Assembly: GCA_026391115.1 (NCBI GenBank)
Contig: JAPLER010000231.1
Coordinates: 1,842-12,321, forward strand
Source: Bacteroidota bacterium
GTDB taxonomy: Bacteria; Bacteroidota; Bacteroidia; Chitinophagales; Chitinophagaceae
DNA: 10,480 bases
Direction: 5' to 3'
Position numbers and translations under genes: made by a program. Numbering within the stretch: the first letter of the stretch is position 1; the number at the start of each line of letters is the position of its first letter. The notes beneath the pieces were generated by a model. That model did no database searches, had not been told where the DNA came from, and saw only the letters and a program-made list of their open reading frames with translations. Positions 1 through 7,800 of the stretch are shown in pieces.

Positions 1-230
1 TTAATAACAGCTCGGTTTTCAGTAGCTGGAATATCAATATCTTCATTTACTACTACAGCACAAGCTTTTGAGGTTTCCCACTGCTTAACAAATTTTTTGC
101 TGCCAATAAATGTTATTTGTGTATCATTAGCATATTCAATTTGCTCTGGACCAGTAATAAATGTTGTGGTACTGCCAAGTAAATTACCATTAATTTTTTC
201 AGCAATTTCTTTAACGCTGTAATTTTTCAT
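1..230 (-). CDS. lpxD: UDP-3-O-acylglucosamine N-acyltransferase LpxD, N-terminal part (gene cut by window edge)
   Basis: LpxD adds the second (N-linked) 3-hydroxyacyl chain to UDP-3-O-acylglucosamine in lipid A synthesis, in the cytoplasm. The minus strand reads from ATG at 230-228 for 76 codons and stays open to the left edge, starting MKNYSVKEIAEKINGNLLGS. It carries the N-terminal LpxD-domain pattern ITGPEQIEYAN, then ITFIGSKKF, then the Ser-Lys-Ala-Cys-Ala segment leading to VVVNEDIDIP, as in Bacteroidota LpxD. Family members are about 340 residues long, so the left-handed beta-helix catalytic part (hexapeptide repeats, catalytic His) lies outside the window. The start is chosen because it matches the family N-terminus; no Shine-Dalgarno is visible upstream, which is normal for this phylum. 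The gene is divergent from the gene at 441. I infer that lpxC/fabZ and lpxA may follow to the left, as is common in the phylum, but this cannot be seen. Confidence 0.87.
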   Translation of the reverse strand, partial: MKNYSVKEIAEKINGNLLGSTTTFITGPEQIEYANDTQITFIGSKKFVKQWETSKACAVVVNEDIDIPATENRAVI

Positions 231-440
231 TTGCAAGTTGTTTTGATGCGACCAAAATAAGGCATATTGACTATTGTTTTGGAAATCGTAAATATTTAGT
301 TACAAATTGATATATTAACTAATTAATATAAACCAAAGCAATTTATTGCAGGTATTATCCAATTAATTTGCAAACTTTTTAAATTTACTTGCATTCAATA
401 AGAAATAGCAGGTGTAGTTAATTGGTTAAATAAATTAATT
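231..440. other. Divergent intergenic region between lpxD and the 441 gene
   Basis: This is 210 bases of very AT-rich DNA between two genes transcribed away from each other, so promoters for both directions are expected here. I do not find a clean match to the Bacteroidota promoter pattern (TTTG, 19-21 bases, TAnnTTTG) on either strand. The closest is TTATTTTG on the minus strand (253-260), 23 bases upstream of the lpxD start, but it has one mismatch and no -33 partner. The last 20 bases before 441 consist almost entirely of A and T, typical of leaders in this phylum. No RNA gene or strong hairpin is seen. Confidence 0.5.
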
Positions 441-1064
441 ATGTTAGATTTGGTGGGATATATAGCGTCCATTTTTTTAGCTATTTCATTAGTAGTAAAT
501 GGTGCTTTTAAGTTTAGAACCATTAATATGCTAGGGCAAATTACCTTTATTATTTATGGTTTGCTCATCAATGCTTTTCCAATTATTATAGCCAACTCAG
601 TTTTACTGTGTATTAATGTTTATCAGCTAGTGAAATTGATGAAATCGAACGAACAGTTTCAGTATATAGCTATACAGCAACACGACAAAATAGTAGAACA
701 ATTTTTGAAATTTTATGAAAAAGATATTAAGCTGTTTTTTCCAAAGTTTCAATATCAACCCATTTTGCAGCAACATATAAGTTTTGTGGTATTAAGAGAT
801 GCTAGTATTGCCAATATTTTTATTGCGACCATTGATAGTAGAGGCAATGCTACAGTGCAAATTAATTACACAGTACCACAATACAGAGATTATAAAGTAG
901 GCAGATTTATTTTTGAACAAGAGAAAAAATATTTAACATCAAACAGTATTCAACAAGTAGTTTATACGGAAGTTGCCAATAAAAATCATATAGAGTTTTT
1001 GAAAGTGATGGGTTTTGAAGTAAGTACAATTGATGGAAAAACACATTGGTGCAAGAAAATTTAG
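441..1064 (+). CDS. Small membrane protein: YgjV-like three-helix N-terminus joined to a GNAT-like C-terminal domain
   Basis: A 207-residue protein in two parts. Residues about 3-20, 28-46 and 48-66 are hydrophobic helices with few charges; the layout, including FKFRTINMLGQITFIIYGLL, resembles half of the YgjV family of small inner-membrane proteins, whose function is unknown. Residues about 75-207 are soluble and look like an acetyltransferase fold: a beta strand near ISFVVLRDASIANIFIATID, a helix start at YRDYKVGRFIFEQEKKYL that loosely matches GNAT motif A, and TEVANKNHIEFLKVMGFEV, which fits GNAT motif B (Asn followed by a helix and Gly-Phe). The acetyl-CoA loop (Q/R-x-x-G-x-G/A) is not canonical here (RDYKVG), so activity is uncertain. 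The gene is first of a tight plus-strand series, with 34 bases to the next gene. The acceptor substrate is unknown. ATG 441 is chosen because it begins the first membrane helix and follows a leader of only A and T. Confidence 0.7.
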   Translation: MLDLVGYIASIFLAISLVVNGAFKFRTINMLGQITFIIYGLLINAFPIIIANSVLLCINVYQLVKLMKSNEQFQYIAIQQHDKIVEQFLKFYEKDIKLFFPKFQYQPILQQHISFVVLRDASIANIFIATIDSRGNATVQINYTVPQYRDYKVGRFIFEQEKKYLTSNSIQQVVYTEVANKNHIEFLKVMGFEVSTIDGKTHWCKKI

Positions 1065-1098
1065 ATTTCCTTAACATTTACAATTCTATTTTTGAATA

Positions 1099-1920
1099 AT
1101 GAAAAAATATGTTTTCATTTTAGTGTGTTTAGTTGCTTTGTCTTGTAAAGATGATGCAAAAAAAAACGACCATCAAAAAAGTGATTCTGCTGCAAAATTA
1201 GCGGCTATGCCACAGCCTTTGGTAGATTTAATCAATCAATCCAAAAAAGATAGTGATAATATTGATTTGCAATTAAAAATTGTAAATAGTCTAGATAGTA
1301 TTGCATTGTATAAAGATGCTTTGCAGCAGATGGATAGAGTTATTAAAACAGATAGTCTTAATCAAACATATTGGTTAATGCGTGGTAGATTGAGTAATAA
1401 AGTAAAAGATACAGCTACTGCTTTAAAATGCTTTAGTTATGCTGCTAGAATTTATCCAACAGCTGAGAGTTTAATGGAATTGGCAGATGTATTATCACTT
1501 ACAAAAAATCCAAAAGCATTGATTGTATGTGATGATATTATGAAAATGAATCCTGGTCATAATTATGATGATAAGGCTTATTTCTTTAAAGGAATGTATT
1601 ACTCAAAATTGAATGATAAAAAAAATGCTATTCTTTTCTTTGATAAATGCATTGGACAGAATTATCATTTTGCTGATGCATATATTGAAAAAGGATACCT
1701 TTACTTTATTGATAAAAATTATGCAGCCGCTTTACAAATTTTTGTACAATTAACCAATGTAAACCCTGCCAATGCAGATGGTTATTATTGGCAAGCCAAA
1801 TGTAAAGAGGCTTTGAATAAAAAGGATGAAGCCATTGCATTGTATAAAAAAGCTTTGGAATTTGATGCAAGTATCAAAGAGGCAAAAGAGGCAATTGCTA
1901 GGTTGACTGTTAGAAACTAA
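1099..1920 (+). CDS. TPR-repeat lipoprotein, probably outer-membrane and possibly surface-exposed
   Basis: A 273-residue protein starting with a lipoprotein signal peptide: MKKYVFILVCLVALSC, with Cys16 as the likely lipidated residue (A-L-S-C lipobox, a relaxed form usual in Bacteroidota). The next residues are Lys-Asp-Asp, resembling the acidic lipoprotein export signal that sends lipoproteins to the cell surface in several Bacteroidota. A hydrophilic Lys/Asp/Ser linker (about 17-35) follows. Residues about 55-260 are helical with about five to six tetratricopeptide repeats; the clearest are AYFFKGMYYSKLNDKKNAIL (160-179), AYIEKGYLYFIDKNYAAALQ (194-213) and YYWQAKCKEALNKKDEAIAL (229-248). 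TPRs bind protein partners, and there is no sign of an enzyme domain. It lies between the 441 gene and the MlaE-type permease with short gaps, suggesting cotranscription. The partner is unknown; a link to envelope maintenance is inferred from position only. Confidence 0.85.
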   Translation: MKKYVFILVCLVALSCKDDAKKNDHQKSDSAAKLAAMPQPLVDLINQSKKDSDNIDLQLKIVNSLDSIALYKDALQQMDRVIKTDSLNQTYWLMRGRLSNKVKDTATALKCFSYAARIYPTAESLMELADVLSLTKNPKALIVCDDIMKMNPGHNYDDKAYFFKGMYYSKLNDKKNAILFFDKCIGQNYHFADAYIEKGYLYFIDKNYAAALQIFVQLTNVNPANADGYYWQAKCKEALNKKDEAIALYKKALEFDASIKEAKEAIARLTVRN

Positions 1921-1923
1921 CTG

Positions 1924-1954
1924 TTAACTAATAACTTTTAACTATTAACTAATA
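1924..1954 (+). repeat. Short direct repeat in the leader of the permease gene
   Basis: The gap between the TPR lipoprotein stop and the permease start holds two copies of TTAACTAATA (1924-1933 and 1945-1954, 21 bases apart) with a related TTTTAACTA between them (1936-1944). The second copy runs into the ATG at 1954. The run is rich in TAA triplets in several frames, so ribosomes reading through from upstream would be stopped. It may simply be an AT-rich initiation region; no function is shown. Confidence 0.4.
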
Positions 1955-2691
1955 TGAGTTTTTTTACACATTTTGGGGCTTTTATATTGATGCTAAAAAG
2001 TATGTTTACCAAACCAGAAAACTGGAAAATGTACTGGAAAGAATTAATGCATCAATGTGTTGAAATAGGTATTGGCAGCTTACCAATAGTCATTATCATT
2101 AGCTTGTTTTTAGGTGCAGTTACAACTGTGCAAACAGCTTATCAAATAGTAAGTCCGTTAGTGCCAGCAACAACCATTGCACAAATTGTTAGAGATAGTA
2201 TGATTCTTGAACTAGCACCAACAGTGGTAAGCATTGTACTAGCTGGTGTAGTGGGAAGTAAAATAGCCAGCGAATTGGGTAATATGCGTGTTAGTGAGCA
2301 AATCGATGCACAAGAAATAATGGGTATCAATACAAAAAATTATCTTATTTTACCTAAAATTATTGCATCGTTAATCGTAGTGCCTTGCTTAATTGTATTA
2401 TCAGCAGCTTTAGGTATTTGGGGTGGTAGAGAAGCTGCTGCTTTAACAGGTATTTTGGCAACAGATATTTTTGATACAGGACTTCGTTCCAATCTAAATT
2501 TATACAACTTAACTTTCTCTTTATACAAGGCCTATACATTTGCCTTTATCATCAGCAGTATTCCTGCTTATTATGGTTATTATGTAAAAGGTGGGGCTTT
2601 AGAAATTGGTCGTGCAAGCACAACAGCAGTTGTAGTAAGTTGCATTTTAATTTTGTTTGCCGATTATATATTGGCTGCAATTTTCTTATAA
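1954..2691 (+). CDS. mlaE: MlaE/YrbE-family ABC transporter permease
   Basis: A 245-residue inner-membrane protein of the usual length for the MlaE (YrbE, permease) family. In the Mla system this subunit works with the ATPase MlaF and the MCE protein MlaD to move phospholipids between inner and outer membranes. Visible evidence: an amphipathic N-terminal interface segment (KPENWKMYWKELMHQ), then hydrophobic helices at about 38-58, 85-105, 130-156, 190-210 and 222-244. The strongest marker is the family signature spanning residues 86-125: ELAPTVVSIVLAGVVGSKIA, then SELGNMRVSEQIDAQEIMGI, matching the E-x-x-P...AG-x-x-G...AELG-M-x-x-x-EQIDA-x-x-x-MG pattern. Thirty-three bases separate it from the TPR lipoprotein and 25 from the DUF721 gene. 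No ATPase or MCE gene is beside it, so partners must be encoded elsewhere. The symbol is a family-level assignment; transport direction and substrate are not shown. Confidence 0.9.
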   Translation: MSFFTHFGAFILMLKSMFTKPENWKMYWKELMHQCVEIGIGSLPIVIIISLFLGAVTTVQTAYQIVSPLVPATTIAQIVRDSMILELAPTVVSIVLAGVVGSKIASELGNMRVSEQIDAQEIMGINTKNYLILPKIIASLIVVPCLIVLSAALGIWGGREAAALTGILATDIFDTGLRSNLNLYNLTFSLYKAYTFAFIISSIPAYYGYYVKGGALEIGRASTTAVVVSCILILFADYILAAIFL

Positions 2692-2716
2692 AAAATAGAC
2701 AAAACTATCAACTAAA

Positions 2717-2998
2717 ATGGCTTTAACACATATTGGCGATGCACTTAAATCGCTTTCAAATACAGGAAGACTAAAGAATGGGCTACGTACTGCTCAGCTA
2801 GATACAATTTGGGAGAAAATGATGGGTGCAACTATTGGCAGATATACAGATAAGATAGAAATTATTAATCAGACACTTTTTGTAACCACAGCAGTAGGTG
2901 CTTTAAAAAACGAACTACACTTTCAAAAAGAATTAATCATTCGCAGATTAAATGAAGAACTTGGCGAAACAGTAGTGACTAATTTGGTAATAAGATAA
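2717..2998 (+). CDS. DUF721 (DciA-like) protein
   Basis: A 93-residue protein of the DUF721 family, short form. The family pattern is visible: an N-terminal helix (IGDALKSLSNTGRLKNGLRT), the conserved W-x-x-x-x-G element (IWEKMMGATIGRYTDKIEII), a strand with LFVTTAVGALKNELHF, then a helix QKELIIRRLNEELGE and the terminal strand TVVTNLVIR. The family includes DciA, a loader or partner of the replicative helicase DnaB in bacteria that lack DnaC, and Bacteroidota generally carry such short members; helicase loading is therefore inferred, not shown. It is the last of four close plus-strand genes, 25 bases after the permease, and is followed by 142 non-coding bases. The ATG at 2717 fits the family N-terminus. 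Confidence 0.85.
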   Translation: MALTHIGDALKSLSNTGRLKNGLRTAQLDTIWEKMMGATIGRYTDKIEIINQTLFVTTAVGALKNELHFQKELIIRRLNEELGETVVTNLVIR

Positions 2999-3140
2999 AA
3001 CATCATTTGCAATTTTATTTCGTCGCTATTAGGTAAAAAATCTACACCTCTGCATTGTTAATAATAGTTAAAATTTCTCCTTTCAGTATTGTATTGATAG
3101 TATAGACTGTTCTTTTGCGTAAAATAAATTCAAATTTAAA

Positions 3141-4388
3141 ATGCGTCATTCAAATATTTGGTGGGTTTTTGCAGTAGTAATGGTAGTGCTGGATTTTTAT
3201 GTTTTTCAGGCTGTAAAAACTGTATCAATCAATACAAGTGAACGAACCAAAAACATTATATTTTATTCTTATTGGTCTGTATCAGCCGCTACATTATTGT
3301 GCTTTATTTTGTTTCCTCAAGTTCAAGCGTTTCAAACATCTAAGTTTTTTAGAAACTATGTTTTTGCCATTTTGTTTGGGTTATTAATAGCAAAAGTTAT
3401 TGCTATCGTTTTCTTTTTAATAGATGATGGCAGGAGAGGTGTTTTATGGACTATAAAAAAAGCAATGCCAGGAAGTGGGTCTCAACTACGTATTGATGAG
3501 CAACAAATACCTCGTAGTGTATTTTTAAGTTGGTTGGGTTTAGGTGTAGGTAGTACTTTATTTGGAACTTTATTATATGGGTTTAGTAACAAATACAATT
3601 ATCAGGTACAAAAAATACAACTGGCTTTCGATAATTTACCTGCTGCTTTTAAAGGGTTAAAAATTGTACATATTAGTGATATACATAGTGGCAGTTTTCA
3701 GGATACCAAAGCTGTTGCACACGGTGTAGATTTAATTATGCAACAACAAGCCGATTTAATTTTATTTACTGGCGATTTGGTAAATGATAGACACGATGAA
3801 ATTCTTGAGTATATTCCAGTATTTAACAGACTAGCAGCACCAATGGGTGTTTACAGCACATTGGGCAATCATGATTATGGAGATTATGTAAAATGGGATA
3901 CCCTAGAAGCCAAAACAACCAATCTTGAATTACTAAAAAAAGCACATAAAGATTTAGGCTGGAGACTGCTAATGAATGAACACGTAGTGCTTGAAAAAAA
4001 CAACGATAAAATTGCATTACTAGGTATAGAAAACTGGGGAGCCAAAGGCAATTTTGCTAAATATGGAAAAATGGCAGATGCTCATAAAGACACTAATCAT
4101 TATCCTTTTAAAATATTAATGAGCCACGACCCAAGTCATTGGGATGCAGAAGTAAAAAAACTATATACCGATGTTGACTTAACGCTTGCTGGTCACACAC
4201 ACGGAATGCAGTTTGGTGTAGATTTGCCTTTCTTTAAATTCAGCCCTGTGCAATGGATGTATAAACAATGGGCAGGCTTGTACGAAGATGGTAAACAAAA
4301 ACTCTATGTTAATCGTGGGTTTGGATTTATTGGTTATCCAGGTAGAGTAGGTATTTTACCAGAAATTACAGTGATAGAGTTGGTATAA
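3141..4388 (+). CDS. Membrane-anchored metallophosphoesterase (YkuE/YaeI-like, calcineurin-type)
   Basis: A 415-residue protein. The N-terminal 150 residues hold four hydrophobic helices (about 7-25, 38-60, 73-95, 127-148), followed by a calcineurin-like phosphoesterase domain (about 170-415). All five metal-site blocks are present: D-x-H in VHISDIHSGS (Asp180, His182), GD-x-x-ND in FTGDLVND (Asp212, Asn215-Asp216), GNHD (242-245), His329 in LMSHDPSHW, and GHTHGMQFG (351-359). The enzyme should therefore bind two metal ions and hydrolyse a phosphoester. The relatives YaeI and YkuE are linked to phospholipid or cell-wall polymers, but the substrate here cannot be read from sequence. Whether the domain faces cytoplasm or periplasm depends on helix count; four helices place it on the same side as the N-terminus. 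The gene stands alone, 142 bases after the DUF721 stop. The start at 3141 gives the first helix a short polar lead (MRHSN). Confidence 0.92.
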   Translation: MRHSNIWWVFAVVMVVLDFYVFQAVKTVSINTSERTKNIIFYSYWSVSAATLLCFILFPQVQAFQTSKFFRNYVFAILFGLLIAKVIAIVFFLIDDGRRGVLWTIKKAMPGSGSQLRIDEQQIPRSVFLSWLGLGVGSTLFGTLLYGFSNKYNYQVQKIQLAFDNLPAAFKGLKIVHISDIHSGSFQDTKAVAHGVDLIMQQQADLILFTGDLVNDRHDEILEYIPVFNRLAAPMGVYSTLGNHDYGDYVKWDTLEAKTTNLELLKKAHKDLGWRLLMNEHVVLEKNNDKIALLGIENWGAKGNFAKYGKMADAHKDTNHYPFKILMSHDPSHWDAEVKKLYTDVDLTLAGHTHGMQFGVDLPFFKFSPVQWMYKQWAGLYEDGKQKLYVNRGFGFIGYPGRVGILPEITVIELV

Positions 4389-4821
4389 AAACAAGCAAAA
4401 TAGTTCGGTAACCCCAAGGTTTTAATGTTTAAATTAGTATTGAAGTTTCTTACCTTTGAGAAGACAAACATTTAAGAGGTTAACTATTTTCTTCTTTGGT
4501 CAACGTTATAATTGATTTACCTCCTTGTGAAATCATCAAAATAGCATACCCCAAAAAAAACTACCAAGATTCCTTTTGACGGAGCAAAGAAGCCTACATC
4601 AGCCCTAGAGAAGATGCTTCCTTAGAGTGATTGAAGTTTTCCTTGGCAGCGTAAAATCTTAAATAAACCATTCATTTATTTACACGCATTTTTTCACTTC
4701 TATGTTCTAAAAACCAACAAAAAATAAATATTCCACAAAAACTTGTAGGATATAACAAAAATTTCTGACGAAAATTAATTAGTTTCTGAGTAGTATCTAA
4801 ATGAGTATATTTTGTTTAAAC
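4389..4821. other. Non-coding gap between convergent genes
   Basis: About 430 bases between the phosphoesterase stop and the terminator. I find no convincing gene, tRNA, or clear mobile-element end. A small block at about 4575-4655 is richer in G and C than its surroundings and contains a weak GAAG-ATG-CTTC hairpin (4612-4622); it has no reading frame I recognise. A short AACC/GGTT hairpin near 4413-4424 follows the phosphoesterase stop but is too weak to call a terminator. It could hold an untranslated tail, decayed DNA, or a small RNA; none is shown. Confidence 0.45.
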
Positions 4822-4857
4822 AAAAACCCTCGAAGCATCTCGCTTCGAGGGTTTTTT
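4822..4857. terminator. Bidirectional rho-independent terminator
   Basis: A perfect 10-base-pair stem (CCCTCGAAGC at 4827-4836, GCTTCGAGGG at 4842-4851) closes a five-base loop (4837-4841). It is flanked by five A (4822-4826) on one side and six T (4852-4857) on the other, so it has a U-tract whichever strand is transcribed. On the minus strand it sits 31 bases after the stop of the large pectinesterase gene and is its natural terminator. It also blocks plus-strand transcripts coming from the phosphoesterase gene. Confidence 0.93.
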
Positions 4858-4882
4858 ATTTATGATCCAGTAAGGTAGGGGT

Positions 4883-7800
4883 TTATTCCACCACTACTTT
4901 TTGTGTTTGTTTACCTTGTTCTGTAATTACGCTTACTAAGTACATTCCTTTAGCAAAGCTTGATACATTAATTGTATTTGTACCGATACTTAATGGTTGT
5001 TGTTTTACAGTTTTACCATAAAGGTCTGTTACAACAATACTTCCACTGCCAACTAGTGTTTTAACAGTTAGATTAATAGTTGAATGTGCAGGGTTTGGAT
5101 ACAACGTTGCTACTATAGCATCTTTATCACCAATCACACTTGGTGTAACACCTTTATATGCACAAGTTATTACTGTATAACCACCTATTGTTCTGCTACT
5201 AGTACAAGTAGTTGAAGGATCCGTAATCGTATATGTAATACCTGCTGGTCCACCAAGATTTATATTTGATGTGCTTGCAACTCCATTTGGAAGAATACTC
5301 ATTAATGATGGATTTGTTGCACCCCATACACCGCCTGCTGGAGTTCCTCTCAAGCTAAACGTACGGTTTCTGCAAATATTCAATCCACCACCACCACCTA
5401 AGAATGGATTCGGTGTGTTTGTTACAAAAGCAATACTTGGTGTAGCTGGCAATGCATTTACTGTTACATTTAAAGATGAAGATGCACTACAACCATAAGC
5501 ATTAGTAATAGTGTATTTTACACTTGTAGTACCTGCACTTGTTGCTGTTGCAAAACCATTTGAACCATTGATATTAAATCTACCTAACGCACTAAACACA
5601 CCGCCTGTTGATGTTGTAGCAAATGTGGTACTGTTACCTGTACAAATACTTGAAACGCCTGTTACAGCATTTGGTGTAGCTTGTTGTGCTACAGTTACTA
5701 CTATTGTTGTACTTGTTGTGCAAGTTGTACCAGTGGTTTGTAATGTGTAAACAATATTTGCCGTACCATTTGAAACTGCTGTAACATTTGAGGTTGAAGT
5801 AGAGCTACCTCCATTGCCAACAGTTGCTAGAGAAGGATTCGAGCTACTCCAAATACCATTTGCTACAGATGGATATAAACTAATTTGACTACCTAAAGTA
5901 CACATTGTAAAGGCTGTAGTATTACTACCATATTGTGAACCAATAGTTGCACTTGCAGGGCTTTGATTTACTGTCATTGTAATAGCATTACTTGTTGCTG
6001 TACCTGTAGTTTGACAAGGATTGTTTGCAGTTAAAACACAAGTAATTATATCGCCATTTGATAGTGTGTTAGCAGGGAAAGTAATACTTGAACCTGTAGC
6101 AACATTATTACCATTTTTCTTCCATTGATATACTGGAGACGTACCTGTGTTTGTACCAATTGCATTAAATATAACAGTACTGCCACTACATACAGTTGAA
6201 GTAGCTGTGCTAATTGAAACAGTTGGAGTAGTTGGCGTACAGTCATTACCAAATATTACATTGCCTATTACAGTTGCATTGATAATAGTATTTGAATTAG
6301 AACCACCACTTACAGTTTGAGATAACCAACTTGCATTGTATAAATATGCAAAAACAGATGATGAAGTTGCAGCACCATTGATATCGCCAGCTAAATAATT
6401 AAATGTTGCATTATAGTTGCTAAATACAACACCACTATTACTCATTGTCCAGTATCTGTTAATATAGTCGGTAGGGCTTACAACACTAGTACCATAATTT
6501 GCAACAGCTGTAATAGGAGCATTTATTGAAACTGCCACATATCCTGCAATTGTAACATTATTAAAACTCATAGTTACAGGTAAGTAGTTTGTTGCATTGC
6601 CAATTTCAAATGTTGCAGCAACACTAGCACCAGTAGCAACTAGTTTGCTCAATTTACCTACAACCCAACCATTGGTTTTTGAAACACTATTTGCTGTTAA
6701 AGTATTTGCACCCATTGTTACTATACCATTTGTTAAAACAGCACTGTTTACAGTAGTGTTTCCACTAAATGTAACGCCAGCAGTATTATCAATAGTTAAT
6801 GTTAATGGACTTGCAGTAAAACCACTTACAGTTTTTGCAGTAGAACCTAGTAAAGCAACATTGTTGCCCACTAATGCACCAGTTGCATTAGCAAAGCTGC
6901 CTCCTGTTAAACTAATATTGCCATAAGCATTAATAGTACCAGTACCTGCATTTGTAGAAATAGTAGGATACAATTTACCACTACTTACAGTAATATCTCC
7001 ATAAACATTTAGTACTTGATTATTACTTGTACCTGCTGTATTTCCATTAACATCATACTCTCCACCATTAACAGTTAAATTACCTAAAACAGTTAATGCT
7101 CTTGCAGTACCACCAGAACCATTATTAATTTGACCAGCACTTACAGTAAAGTTACCACCAATTGTATTACTAGCTTGTTGTACAATTGTAGTTACACCAA
7201 CAGCATTAGCGTTCCATAATAAATTACCACCTATATAAGCAGGAATACGTGGAGAACCTTGTAAAACTTGTATTGAAGAGCCAGATTTATAGTTACCAAC
7301 TCCAATAAAGTATGAGTTTGTAACAGCTGCATTTATTTTATAAACACCGCTATTGTTAATTACAAATCTTGCACTGTCAGCATTTAATACAGTTGCTGCA
7401 GAAGATGAAGAACTTAAAGTACCCCAAGCAGCAACACCTGTACTTTGGTTATCTAAAGTACCACTAACAGTTAATGTTTTACCACTAGCTACAGTAAATG
7501 CTACACCATTACTACCAGCCATTACCCAAGTATCGCCAGCATCAACAGTTAAGTTTTGAGAAATATTACAACCTTTATTAACTACAACGCTGCTACCACC
7601 ACCTTGTGTAATACTACCATTGCTATTGTTTATAATTAAACTATCATAACTAAATGCAGGAATAGTTTGTGGAGATGTACCATTAAAGCTAATAATACTT
7701 CCACTATTTGCACTTGTATAAGTATTGGTTGTAAATTGACCAGCAATGCCTACTAAACTTGATGGGAAAGTTCTTAAACCAGAACCATTTAAAGTTAAGT

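Noticed and set aside
253..260. Possible Bacteroidota -7 box TTATTTTG on the minus strand upstream of lpxD
   Set aside because: One mismatch to TAnnTTTG and no TTTG-like -33 element at the expected 19-21 base spacing.
2142..2528. Two minus-strand frames of 62 codons inside the MlaE-type permease
   Set aside because: They are antisense to a clear family signature in the plus-strand gene and show no family features of their own.
3088..3117. Possible promoter for the phosphoesterase: ATTG (3088-3091), 18 bases, TTCTTTTG (3110-3117)
   Set aside because: Both boxes have a mismatch and the spacing is one short of the usual 19-21; in AT-rich DNA this level of match is expected by chance, although a promoter in this 142-base gap is plausible.
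3823..4017. Minus-strand frame of 64 codons inside the phosphoesterase
   Set aside because: It overlaps the GNHD metal-binding block of the real gene and has no recognisable motif.
4801..4878. Short plus-strand frame of 25 codons beginning ATGAGTATATTTTG
   Set aside because: It runs straight through the terminator hairpin, so it is a chance frame.
5384..5399. Triplet run of CCA giving five glycines in the last Ig-like module
   Set aside because: A short codon repeat in a Gly-rich loop; the frame stays intact and there is no sign of a phase-variable tract.
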